A DNA stretch of 20,007 nucleotides from Botryllus schlosseri (Eukaryota > Chordata > Ascidiacea > Stolidobranchia > Styelidae): contig ATSW01102792.1 of the NCBI GenBank assembly GCA_000444245.1, forward strand, positions 1 to 20,007, written 5' to 3'. The translations under genes were made by a program, and so were the position numbers. Position 1 is the stretch's first letter; each line of letters begins with the position of its first letter. The notes beneath the pieces are model-generated. The model did no database searches, was not told where the DNA came from, and worked only from the letters and a program-made list of their open reading frames with translations. Of this stretch, positions 8,528 to 17,245 are shown piece after piece.

Positions 8528-9677
8528 GATATTCGACTGTATATTAAAATTCGACATCACCTGTTTTCATGGACGTGTAACAGAGACGGGCGTATTTCAT
8601 ACTTTCAATCACAAATCTTGTTGTGAATTTCTAATTTGGGTTAAAATTTAGATCTATTGACCGAAATATTTTGTAAATTTTGACTATTAGAAGTTCCTTC
8701 CCGTGCTTGCTCGAGAGAAGTCAAAGTCTGTCTAGAATACGGAATGCTTGTGGCATTCGTATAGCTTATTTCATCTTAATTTTTTAAGAGAACGCAAAGA
8801 GGAAGTTGGCATCATGCATTTTTCTGAGGCTATGGAGATGACAAAAGGTAGGTCTGCTTATGATGTTTGTACTTATATAACTCTGATGGCAGCGGCTTGT
8901 TCTAGTGCGATTTTGAGTGTATGCGACCGTGTTTCAAGTATGACAATATCCGTCGCGTAACTATCGGATTGGGTCCTGCGAGCTCTTACTATGTTGGTGC
9001 GAGTCTATTAATGTATCAAGAGCTGAGATTGTTCAGTGCATTACATTTGATGGAAAGATAATAAAATGAAATTTATCGCAACCTCAGTCCCAAACCGAAT
9101 TTCGCTAATAATTAACGTGTCCGTGCGTTGTTTCTGCTGATTACACACGTTAATTACACACTCATTCACAAATGATAAGTGGATCACAGCACACACTTCA
9201 ATAATTTGTAAATTTCAACACAAATTCAATTTGGTGTCGCCTTTCAGGTCCCTAGTTCCATCTTCAATCGGTGTGCAAATACTGGAAGGCGACGAAACAT
9301 AGTAAAGAAGACATGCCGGACAGGCCTCATATCTCGCATTCTGTGACCGTATCGAATTCGGGGATTGTGTTATGTCAAATATTATTGTCGCTAGCGTCGT
9401 AAAGAGATAAGCGGCCAGATCGCGTCATGTGTGAAACGTAATGTGACATTCTACACTCGAAGCAATCTGCGAACTGAACTGAGTAGTTTCAATCGAGTGA
9501 GCAAATCATTTAAGTTCATCTTCCCGCTCCATTGCACTTAACATCTCGTATACGATTCGTCGTTCAACGTCAAATTTTACTACGTTACAATTTGTGACTG
9601 ACTGTGTGTTCCTCCAAGTGAAATCTATTAAACAAATCTTCAAGCCGCACCGGACTGTGGACTGTGTTGCTTCTCAG
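8528..9677 (+). other. Cullin 3' UTR and intergenic/intronic DNA
   Basis: Candidate polyadenylation signals are ATTAAA at 8543-8548 and AATAAA at 9060-9065. An exon-like piece at 8789-8847 (acceptor TTTTTTAAG, donor AAAG|GTAGGT) reads ERKEEVGIMHFSEAMEMTK, but its phase does not lead directly to 9678. A 51-codon frame without a start follows an AG at 8905 and ends just at the AATAAA. Neither is supported well enough to call a gene. The rest is featureless. Confidence 0.4.
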
Positions 9678-10602
9678 GGAGGCTAGCGTGTTGTTTCTTC
9701 AGCAGTTATTTGATCTGGTGTGCATTCAGATTGATTGCTATGCAGAGAGGGACGGTAACTTTGATATTGAGTCGGCTATCAGTAGAAGGATTTTACCGAG
9801 TACCAAGAAATTTGGCAATTGGCAGCCCCTAACCCAAAACATTAATATTTACGTGGCCAAGTGGCAAATTCATCCACTGCAGTATATCACAATTCGCCAT
9901 CCAGTGAAACATTGAATTTGGGATTTATCACTACAATGGTGATGCATGATAATTACTAATTATTACAAATGCACCAAGTGCCATTTATCCTAATTGGTTC
10001 ATTGAATCATTTATTTTTGAAATAATGCGATAGTGATGCATCTTTTTCATAATAATAATAATAGTTATGGCAAATTCACATGTAACCACTTCACCAATTA
10101 CAGACCGTGCTGGTACTGTAAATGCACTCTACTCTGTCGATTACGACCAATAAAAAATCTCGCTTCTGCTAAAATTCATTATGAAACCGGAACCCAATCC
10201 GATATTTACGCGGCAATTTCACCGCAACAATTTGACCGCCGTCATATTATGACGTCCCAGATATCGAGATAAGTTTCGGTCGTCCCGATGAGGAGGATGA
10301 CGATTGGGAAACAGTCACGAGTGCATCGTCCACTTCGTCTGCGGCGTCTCCGGTTAAAAGCACAAGACAAGCTAGCACTCCAAAGCGACCGTCACAGATG
10401 TATGTGGAGCAAAATGCGAAAAGTCTGGAAATGCCGCTATATCAGGGTAAAGGTGTGTGTTACAAAGGACTTGAGCAGGGGTCCATGGAGACTACAACTA
10501 TGAAACTATATTGTCCTTACAAGATATGTCGTTACTGTTGACTTGTCTCCTTTTTTAGTCTCATTACACTGGTCAGCACATTATTTTAGGCAGACAAAGT
10601 AA
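9678..10602 (+). CDS. 3' end of an unrecognised gene (three exons)
   Basis: Exons 9678-9754, 10261-10446 and 10559-10602 join with matching phases and good splice sites: acceptors TTGCTTCTCAG, TGACGTCCCAG and CTCCTTTTTTAG, donors ACG|GTAACT and CAGG|GTAAAG. The protein reads EASVLFLQQLFDLVCIQID, then an acidic patch RPDEEDDDWETV, a Ser/Thr-rich basic linker (SASSTSSAASPVKSTRQ), then MYVEQNAKSLEMPLYQ and the C-terminus VSLHWSAHYFRQTK with TAA at 10600-10602. The hydrophobic helix followed by an acidic-then-Ser-rich region looks like the regulated tail of an intracellular protein. I do not recognise a family. Upstream exons must lie before 9678 but were not found. It is separate from the cullin, which has its own stop. 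Confidence 0.6.
9755..10260 (+). other. Intron of the unrecognised gene
   Basis: AT-rich, with an imperfect AAT microsatellite at 10049-10062. No transposon ends or further exons recognised. Confidence 0.5.
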
Positions 10603-10855
10603 GAGTGGTTTTGGGGGTTCTGAAGGGCACTGATTCCGAATATGACCTTAGTTTTTTCAAATTGGCTCTTGTTGTGGAGATAACCCATGGGCAGGCCGTG
10701 TTATTTTTGGCATATGCCAAAACTGCCAAAAATAACTTATTTTTGGCATTTTTCGATTTTTATTTTTGGCAGTTTTGGCATCGTCCTTTAAATAGATAGT
10801 TTCAGCCTCGAATTAGTCACAAAAACGCTTTATTTGGGCTAGTTTGTCAAAAGAC

Positions 10856-11025
10856 ACCACAAAATGTGCAGCATCCACGTATAATCAGTGTCAACAAACA
10901 ATAAGAAGAAGAAAAAACCAAACGATTTCATAGGTTAATAATGTCAAACGAAACCACAAAATGTGCAGTATCCATCGGAATCGGTGCCAATAAGCAAAAA
11001 AAAAAAAGAAAAGCCTAACAAACAC
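10856..11025 (+). repeat. Two-copy direct repeat, period about 97 bp
   Basis: ACCACAAAATGTGCAG begins at 10856 and again at 10953. Each is followed by related text (GCATCCACG/GTATCCATC, then TCAGTGTCAAC/TCGGTGCCAAT) and an A-rich tract. Confidence 0.7.
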
Positions 11026-11041
11026 GCTCAACAGTTGATTG

Positions 11042-11290
11042 TTACAGCTGTTGGATAGACTTAAATCGTTTGCACTGTAACAGTGCTTCCAAACTCAGGT
11101 CAGCTAAGTTTCTGCTAAATTAATTTCTCGCCCAGCAAATCTGGGAAATATCGGCTTCAACAGTAGCCGTTGAGGGAAAGAATGTTGCCAGTCATCCACA
11201 AAAGGTTTTCAGAGCTTCGAAATCTTTGGAGGGCCAAACAGGCTTCCATGTGTCATGAAAAGAGATCACTTCGCCAGTGCCATCGATCAC
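11042..11290 (-). pseudogene. hAT transposase C-terminal remnant
   Basis: Three - strand pieces in different frames read, from high to low coordinate, SFHDTWKPVWPSKDFEALK, then FFPSTATVEADISQICWARN, then NLADLSLEALLQCKRFKSIQ and a stop at 11044-11042. The pattern STATVEADxSxxxW followed by LxDLSLExxLxCKxFK is the C-terminal block of a hAT subfamily that ends LTDFSLEGILHxKQFK. At least two interruptions make it inactive. Confidence 0.75.
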
Positions 11291-11477
11291 ATCGCGGAAA
11301 GAATTTTCCTACCGATCCTTTTCTATAGGAGTTTCGTGTGTTGTCTCTCAACACATTCTATTTAGTAGCCCGACTATCATTTCTCCTTCAGTCTACCGAT
11401 ATATTTTCGAAGGACTTTTGTCACTTCAGGTGGCTTTAATATTACCAATTCGCATGGAAGAGTCCTGAGAAGGTTAG

Positions 11478-11567
11478 ATTGTTTAAGAACATTGACGCAA
11501 CAAGACTGTCTGGCAAAACGAGACTATGCAGCTCAGAAATAGTCAGACAGTTTGTTGCGTCACAATG
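11478..11567 (+). repeat. Inverted repeat around GACGCAACAA
   Basis: An arm beginning GAACATTGACGCAACAAGAC pairs with CAGTTTGTTGCGTCACAATG downstream, about 30 bp apart, with one small indel. A related single arm, GACATTGTGACGCAACAAA, lies at 13298-13316 inside the FReD intron, so this is a dispersed foldback sequence. Confidence 0.7.
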
Positions 11568-11694
11568 TTCAACTCGATCACAATGCAAAAATCGTGGTTG
11601 ATTTTGGGGGTTCCAGTTCCATGAGCAGAATATAATTCATATTTTAATAATCAGTACTGCGGCAGCTTCTCATTGATACCCGTTTTACCAAATT

Positions 11695-11905
11695 TAGCGC
11701 TCGACAAGCCGGTAAAAAATGGTCGTAAAATTGCCTTTGAACAAATGGAAAGTATGACGTAAACCAAATGCAGTCAGCCGTTCAATCGCGCTGTGCCCAC
11801 AACATTTAGGACACCATGCTTTCACCCCTAATGGGTGTGCTGGACCCAGATTAAGAAAACTGCCTTTCACAAATGCTCTTCTTGCTTGTAACGCGGTCCT
11901 GTTAA
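11695..11905 (-). other. Open frame without start inside the hAT relic
   Basis: About 70 - strand codons without a stop, including KAWCPKCCGHSAIERLTAFG. The Cys pair and its place upstream of the transposase end suggest decayed element coding sequence, but I cannot assign it. Confidence 0.25.
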
Positions 11906-11938
11906 CACAGCACCATGAACGAAATAGACTATTTGGCA

Positions 11939-12051
11939 GGCCGTGTTATTTTTGGCATATGCCAAAAATTGCTTATTTTTGGCATTTTCAAATTTTTATT
12001 TTTGGCAGTTTTGGCATCTGGCTCCTTAAATGCCAAAAATAACACGGCCTG
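11939..12051 (+). mobile_element. 113 bp MITE-like unit with CAGGCCGTG ends
   Basis: Begins CAGGCCGTGTTATTTTTGGC and ends with its inverted repeat. Its interior closely matches 10692-10790, so it is either a self-standing miniature element inserted at the right end or a duplicated terminus of the larger relic. Confidence 0.6.
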
Positions 12052-12287
12052 CATATCTGTGTATCTTAATCCGGTACTAGACGTTTTTTTGTGTGCGTGT
12101 GTGGTGAGAAAATTTGTACAGTAGGCCTACATATCTGTATTAGTTGCTGACTCATGCACATGAGCTACTCTTTTCTTGTTTTAATCCACATTTTTATTAT
12201 TCAGTTTGGTGTATATATCATGTATATTGAAAATGTCTGGGGTCGGAGTTGGAGTGGGTGGTAAGATTTACCGACTCCACAGCCCTG
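12052..12287 (-). mobile_element. CAGGGCTGTGGAGTCGG element, copy 3 (internally deleted)
   Basis: The - strand starts CAGGGCTGTGGAGTCGG at 12287. After about 65 bp matching the terminus of copy 1 it jumps to sequence matching about 3575-3660 of copy 1, so the middle (where copy 1 carries its hAT insertion) is missing. Its inner end abuts the hAT relic at 12051. Confidence 0.6.
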
Positions 12288-12558
12288 GTGGGGGTAAGTA
12301 GATATTCCCTTTGACGAGGATCTTGTGTAATGAGCGAGTCCATTTTTAGCAGGCATGAAAAAGTCATCAAACATAATGGTGACGCCGAGATATTTTGCCG
12401 AGACACATTTTGATATTGATGGAGATTCACTATATTATGAATGCAAGGCATTCCATATCACCCAAGCAGAGTTGTATGAAAAGGGCTGATAATTACTTGG
12501 CCTCGAAACTGAACAGTGAAGACAATGACTCAGACTTGACTCGGTGGTGAACTGATAA
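12222..12558 (+). repeat. Segmental duplication, unit A
   Basis: Aligns at high identity with 17181-17713, including 270 bp lying outside the element terminus (from GGTAAGTAGATATT to GGTGAACTGATAA). A 44-codon frame at 12355-12489 begins MKKSSNIMVTPRYFAETHFD and contains LYYECKAF, faintly like a BED finger with one Cys lost. The partner copy is split by about 200 bp at that point. Confidence 0.75.
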
Positions 12559-12722
12559 TGAGTTGATATAACTCGAGTCACAACTATAAAAGCAACATTA
12601 CGTTGTGACGTGGCACCTGGGATTGACTTGGTTACAACCCTGCACAGAATCACGCCTGACTTTGTTACTCAGATAATGACCGATTTACGATTGAAAAAAT
12701 TCTACAACTTGAAGGAATCAAA

Positions 12723-13816
12723 TTACAACATTCCCACCGAGCCAGAAATCTCCATCACAATCCCCGAATCCTTTTTTGTAATCATTCCAACCTCGGTAAA
12801 AATCCTCGTTTCCGTGTTTTCTTCGCTGGAAAACCTGAAACGGAATTCAATAGTTGCTGAAATCTCACGAATTGTCGAGTCTGAAATATTCCAAGTTCTA
12901 CTCACGGTCCATTTCTCGTGTGAACATGTTTTGCGTTTGTAAAACTTCATCTCCGAGTAGCGCAGGAGGTGATAGGAGGAGAGACCTTCCTCGCCATCCC
13001 ACGACGACCACCAAATTCCCTTCGAGTCATTGTTGTTGAAGTTACCATTCAGATTGCTGAGGGCGCAGGCCCCATACCACCAGCCTCCTTCGAAGCCAGA
13101 GGCGCAATGAGCAAATGGCGCGCCATCGTGATCCGCGTCTTTCGTTGAGAATTGCCGATTGTTGTGATGCACAAGAGCATCCCAGGTTGCATTCCCAGAG
13201 TATCCGGACACGTGCAGTGTGTAGTTCTCGAATCCGGGTCCGATGCGGAAGTTCCTGAAAAGCAAATCTCACAATCACATTATAGAGACTGTAGGATCGA
13301 GTTTGACATTGTGACGCAACAAATTTTGAGAAATTTTGACGGGACAAAATAATTTTTTCGATACCGAAATTCCTGGAAATGTCAACATTTGCAAATCAAA
13401 TTAGACCTTGCAAACCGCAGGCTCATTGGTCATTGCTGCATCACAATCACACTCTGCAGCTCCTAATGAGCTGCAGCCTATTATTCCAGACGGCATTGTT
13501 GCGTCACAGCTCACAATGGGAAACTTTGCTACAATGGAAAATATATATGAAGCCAGTCTCAACTATTGATAATTTGGGTGATTTAAACAGTGAGAAATTT
13601 GAGGCTAACTCTCTAATTTTTTGTTATTTTTGACTTTTTTTTGACTATTCAAAAAAATAACCTCTCTATAGTCATAGCTCGAGATCAATTAATTGATGCA
13701 TTCGAATACAGCTTACCTGTATTTAGCCACCAAATGGTCCTTCCCCCCTTTTCTCATCATGGTGATTTCCAACGACATGTCATCTCCCTTCGTCAATTGA
13801 TGCAATTCCTCGAGTC
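12723..13816 (-). CDS. Fibrinogen-related (FReD) protein, last two exons
   Basis: Exons on the - strand: 13816-13717 (acceptor GTTCTGTCTCCAG, donor ACAG|GTAAGC) and 13254-12723 (acceptor TTTGCTTTTCAG, stop TAA). They join in phase 2 to give [17 protein letters not shown]. The first reads [20 protein letters not shown], matching the LxxIHxLT segment after FWLG. The second holds [10 protein letters not shown] (the FReD calcium-binding Asp cluster), the disulfide pair HC...AC around [13 protein letters not shown], and the closing [14 protein letters not shown] and LLRYSEMKF. FReD proteins are secreted, calcium-dependent recognition or matrix proteins. The first half of the domain and any signal peptide are not found in the window. 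The frame runs about 65 residues past the usual domain end; a strong donor GTGAGT at 12905-12900 could instead splice the tail away. Confidence 0.88.
13255..13716 (-). other. FReD intron with foldback sequences
   Basis: Contains GACATTGTGACGCAACAAA (13298-13316) and, at 13431-13511, two related words CATTGCTGCATCACA and CATTGTTGCGTCACA flanking a hairpin CTGCAGCTC-CTAAT-GAGCTGCAG. These are the same dispersed foldback family as 11478-11567. Confidence 0.6.
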
Positions 13817-14200
13817 CTGGAGACAGAACGCAGAAATACCACAGTATTCGGTACAGTATGGGATATATATCATGCTTTAATGATTCATACATGTTAAAGC
13901 AGGGGTCGCCAACTCAAAATGGGTCGCGGGCCACTTTTTAAAATTTGTAGAGGCCGCGGGCCGCATGACTTCAATATCGAGATAAAAATAGGCAACGCCG
14001 TTTAACAACCACGTTTCGATAACTCTACGTCGGTACAACGCTGTGCTCTCTAACATGGACGACGGGCATAGTTACCACCAAAGAAATAATATTTTATTGA
14101 AAAAATACAAACACATCAAAAAATATCATGAGCATCAATTTCAGTATATTTGAGCTATGAGTTGCGCACGATACCTGACAACGCTCTCCAGCAACTAAAA

Positions 14201-14392
14201 CAGGGGTGACCGTCTTTTTTGCTATTGACGGCGGTATTTTGATAACTTATGTAGCCTGCGGTCGCATTCCAGTGCTTAATCGTTATGAACTAACTGGAGG
14301 CCAAACACCCACGTTAAACTGTCCATAACCATTACCGGTACACTCCGGATTAATCTATTTACTCATATCGGCTTACTATGCGCACCGAAATC
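14201..14392 (+). mobile_element. Orphan hAT-like left terminus
   Basis: CAGGGGTGACCGTCTTTTTTG at 14201 resembles a hAT end and is followed by a TTTTGATAACTTATGTAGCC-type subterminal region. No matching right end with a target duplication was found. Confidence 0.35.
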
Positions 14393-15346
14393 CAGTGTTG
14401 GGATCAAGTCACTACCTTCGAGTCACGAGTCAATTCGACTCTTTGCACATTTTGACTCGAGTCAAGTTAAGTCAATTGATTTTCGAAGGTGACTCGAGTC
14501 AAGTCAAGTCAGTCGATTTTCGGGGGTGACTCGAGTCAAGTCGAGTCAAGTCAAGTCAAGTCACGAGTCAAGTCACAATTCAAGTCAAATTGCCTTTTCG
14601 AGGTATGAGGCGTGATTACGTCATTGTATTTTGCTAGCTGTCTGAAATACACATTAAGTGGTCATTGATTTTGAACCGATGACCGAATATAGAGTTAAAT
14701 GTACACGCAAGTAAGGCGCTGTATCGCTCACATATAAGTAGAACTAATAAACTACGTAAGTAATTGCACAGCTTCAGTTTATAGTTACCAGCCAAAATGG
14801 AAAATAGAGAAACGAATTGATAAGATGCAATATACCCTCTTGCAATTTGATATGATACAATTCGAGCCTGCGCCAATGGTTGAGGACTATATAAAGTATT
14901 TGTGAATTTAATTTCAATAAAACAAGAGGTTTGGTTTAGTTAAGAACACAGAACAGATATAGACATTTTGCTATCAAATTACTTTACTATACTATAGTTT
15001 ACGACAACGTATGCTGTCAGCTTCGATCACTTCGTTTGCGATCAATATAGGCTATTTGTGAGAGAACAATTGAGGCTCAGTAAAACGCACGATCATTGAA
15101 TGATTGATTGGTCGCTCTCACGGGTTACACCAGCGTTGCGCGAACAATCCGAACATATGTAAGATACAGTGATTTTTATCGACACCAATTACATGATGAC
15201 TTGAAATTGACTCGTGAATTTTGCTCAGAGTCGCGAGTCAATCCACATTTCTGATACGCCGAGTCAAGTCAAGTCAAGTCATTTTAGCAAAGTGACTCGG
15301 GTCAAGTCAAGTCATACGAAAAATGACTCGAGTCATCCCAACACTG
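14393..15346. mobile_element. Non-autonomous hAT element with GACTCGAGTCAAG arrays
   Basis: Terminal repeats CAGTGTTGGGAT and ATCCCAACACTG, flanked by a perfect 8 bp duplication CCGAAATC (14385-14392 and 15347-15354). Both subterminal regions are dense arrays of GACTCGAGTCAAGTCAAG words, facing each other. The 954 bp interior codes for nothing recognisable. The intact duplication points to a young insertion. Confidence 0.9.
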
Positions 15347-15388
15347 CCGAAATCGTGAGTAGCCATGTTATGAACACTCAAGAGTAGT

Positions 15389-15838
15389 GGTGTTCAAAAA
15401 TAACATTCTTTTCCGGATTCCAGCCATTCTCTGATTAAGTGGTCAGGTTATCATAAAGTCGCTGCAGACCCAAATTTGGTACAATTCTAGCAAGCATAAG
15501 ACTCTGTAGATCCAATTAAAATTGTTAATTTATCCACCAATCAAGGATAATCCGAGAATTATCAACTAAAAACTCATATACCTCCGCTCCTACTAGTTGG
15601 AATTAAGTCAACTTTGTTGTGCATCGTCGTGAAGACAGCTCAACAATTTCATTGGTTTGACAGAAAAATTTGATGTTTTTTAAATTTCCCTAATAAATTT
15701 AACAATATATTTGGATCTGCAAAGTCTTATACTTGCAGGAATTGAACCAAATTTGGTGCGCAGCGTTTTTTAGGGTAACCTGACAATTTATTCAGTGAAT
15801 GTCTGGAATCCAGAAAGAAAAAAATATTTTTGAACAGC
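15389..15838. mobile_element. Foldback (long inverted repeat) element
   Basis: The left arm, from GTTCAAAAATAACATTC through GGATTCCAGCCATTC, GGTCAGGTTA and CATAAGACTCTGTAGATCC (15391-15516), pairs with the reverse complement of the right arm (about 15715-15836), with a loop of roughly 200 bp. Arms are diverged. No clear target duplication was seen. Confidence 0.75.
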
Positions 15839-16039
15839 TCAAAGAACAGCCACAGTGACACGTTCTGCAGTCGCGCGAAGTGCGAGAATTTGTTCACATT
15901 TTTGGGGGAATTTCGTCAGTAATATCGGTATAGTTTTACGTATTACTATCAAATATATACATGTTTTTTCAGCCCATGCGCTCAGATTCACCGGCAGATT
16001 AGATGCAGGGGGTGTCTTCGAAAGTTTAGGGAAGTTAAT

Positions 16040-16322
16040 AATGCTGCGCTGCATCTTTGGGTGGACCAGTTGTGATTAGTCCCCTTTGCTGCATACTGTT
16101 ATTTCTTGACCTCCCATCACGATTGTCGGTATAGTAGAAGGATATTGGATTCGCTCCAACGGAGGCCCACATAGAAACAAACTTCCTTCGTGATGACGAG
16201 AACACGATTACAAGTTGGTATTTCGTTATGGAGCGCATCATTTTCCTCTGCTGTTCGCATCTGTACTGTGAGACTAAGATTACAATGGACACTACTATAA
16301 TAAAATCGAAATCATCTCGCAT
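16040..16322 (-). other. Possible ORF with hydrophobic N-terminus inside the hAT composite
   Basis: A 95-codon - strand frame ends at 16035-16037 and starts MRDDFDFIIVVSIVILVSQY, a signal-peptide or anchor-like start, followed by a Ser/Arg-rich part and PKDAAQHY. The last words faintly recall the DCxxHY start of a FReD domain, but the Cys is absent and the frame stops there. It lies within a transposon insertion, so chance or a captured fragment are both possible. Confidence 0.2.
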
Positions 16323-16523
16323 TGCACCGCGCGTAACGCGAAGAAAATTTCAAGAACAATTTGAAGCCTCTCATTAATTAGGGAGTCAATTCGTAAATTC
16401 AATTTGCATATTGACGGCCGCCAACACATCATAGTTGAATTAAGTATCGACTGCCGCATAATTTTCCTTCTACTGCCGCAGATTGACTAGTGACTACCCC
16501 GGAGTAAAGAATAGATATTGGGG

Positions 16524-16679
16524 TTAGCTAGACACGGTACTTGCTGGAAAATGTTCTCCTCGTAAACCATGGTCTTTTGGACAGCCGAAATCGTTTTTCA
16601 AGCGTCTCGGTATTGGAAGCGGTGTGACATTGCACATCAAGGGAATATGCCCATTCAAATCATCAAATTCTTCCTCCAT
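16524..16679 (-). other. 51-codon ORF inside the hAT composite
   Basis: From ATG at 16679 to TAA at 16524: begins MEEEFDDLNGHIPLMCNV, then PIPRRLKNDFGCPKDHG, ending PASTVSS. Composition looks protein-like, but it is short and unrecognised. A stop lies just upstream of the ATG. Confidence 0.2.
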
Positions 16680-16883
16680 GCAAAGATACTATTATCGCCG
16701 AATCCGTATCAGCTAGTAAGTAATAGTGATAGTGGGCACAGCAGAACGACTTACTATGAACAACAACAATATGCTTAAACTGAAATCAATTTCAGCATTC
16801 AAAGTGCTTATCAAGCGTTCTTCGAAAATTTCTAGAAATCAGGTCGCGGGCCGCATGCAGCCCGCGGGTGTTGGTGACCCCTG

Positions 16884-17245
16884 TGTTAGAGACTATCCGT
16901 GGCTTGTATATGCTATAAAAACTTATAACATATGAAAAAAGGAAGGATATCTCGAAATAGATACTTCCATACTAATTGTACAGAGAGTATTTCGAGCTAT
17001 GCCACAATGAAACAATTTTGCATGCCACCGTGAATAATGTGTTTGCATATGTTCAATGGTTACATGAAAGTCATTAAACCATCACTGTGTCATATAATTT
17101 TCGAAGTAAATTAGTAGTACTGTTAGAGTCGGAGTCGGAGCCGGAGCGTTCAAACACTCGGGATTCGGAGTTGGAATCGGTATATCGAACATGTCTGGAG
17201 TCCGAGTTGGAGTCGGTGGTAAAATTTACTGACTCCACAGCCCTG
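16884..17245 (-). mobile_element. CAGGGCTGTGGAGTCGG element, copy 2 (interrupted)
   Basis: The - strand starts at the CAGGGCTG terminus at 17245 and aligns over its whole length with 2147-2500 of copy 1 (shared landmarks: GCATGCCA, ATGGTTA, the AGTCGGAGTC words). It resumes below 13899, after the 3 kb hAT composite, for about 60 bp (13840-13899). Confidence 0.75.

Larger units (their letters stand above)
10692..12051 (-). mobile_element. Old hAT transposon relic with CAGGCCGTG termini
   Basis: Left terminus CAGGCCGTGTTATTTTTGGC at 10692 and its inverted match GCCAAAAATAACACGGCCTG ending at 12051, enclosing about 1.36 kb with transposase remnants on the - strand. No convincing 8 bp duplication flanks it, and a second copy of the left terminus sits at 11939, so the present form may be two insertions or a rearranged element. 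Internal parts include a two-copy direct repeat and a long inverted repeat. Confidence 0.65.
13900..16883. mobile_element. hAT composite of about 3 kb inserted in element copy 2
   Basis: Starts CAGGGGTCGCCAAC at 13900 and ends GTTGGTGACCCCTG at 16883. Flanks TGTTAAAG (13892-13899) and TGTTAGAG (16884-16891) agree at 7 of 8 bases, a hAT-size target duplication. The subterminal regions share GCGGGCCGCATG. The flanks 16884 onward and 13899 downward are contiguous in copy 1, which supports one insertion event. Later insertions (14393-15346 and 15389-15838) have enlarged it. No transposase motif recognised. Confidence 0.7.

Noticed and set aside
13042-13347. 101-codon - strand frame
   Set aside because: Shadow of the FReD terminal exon in another frame.
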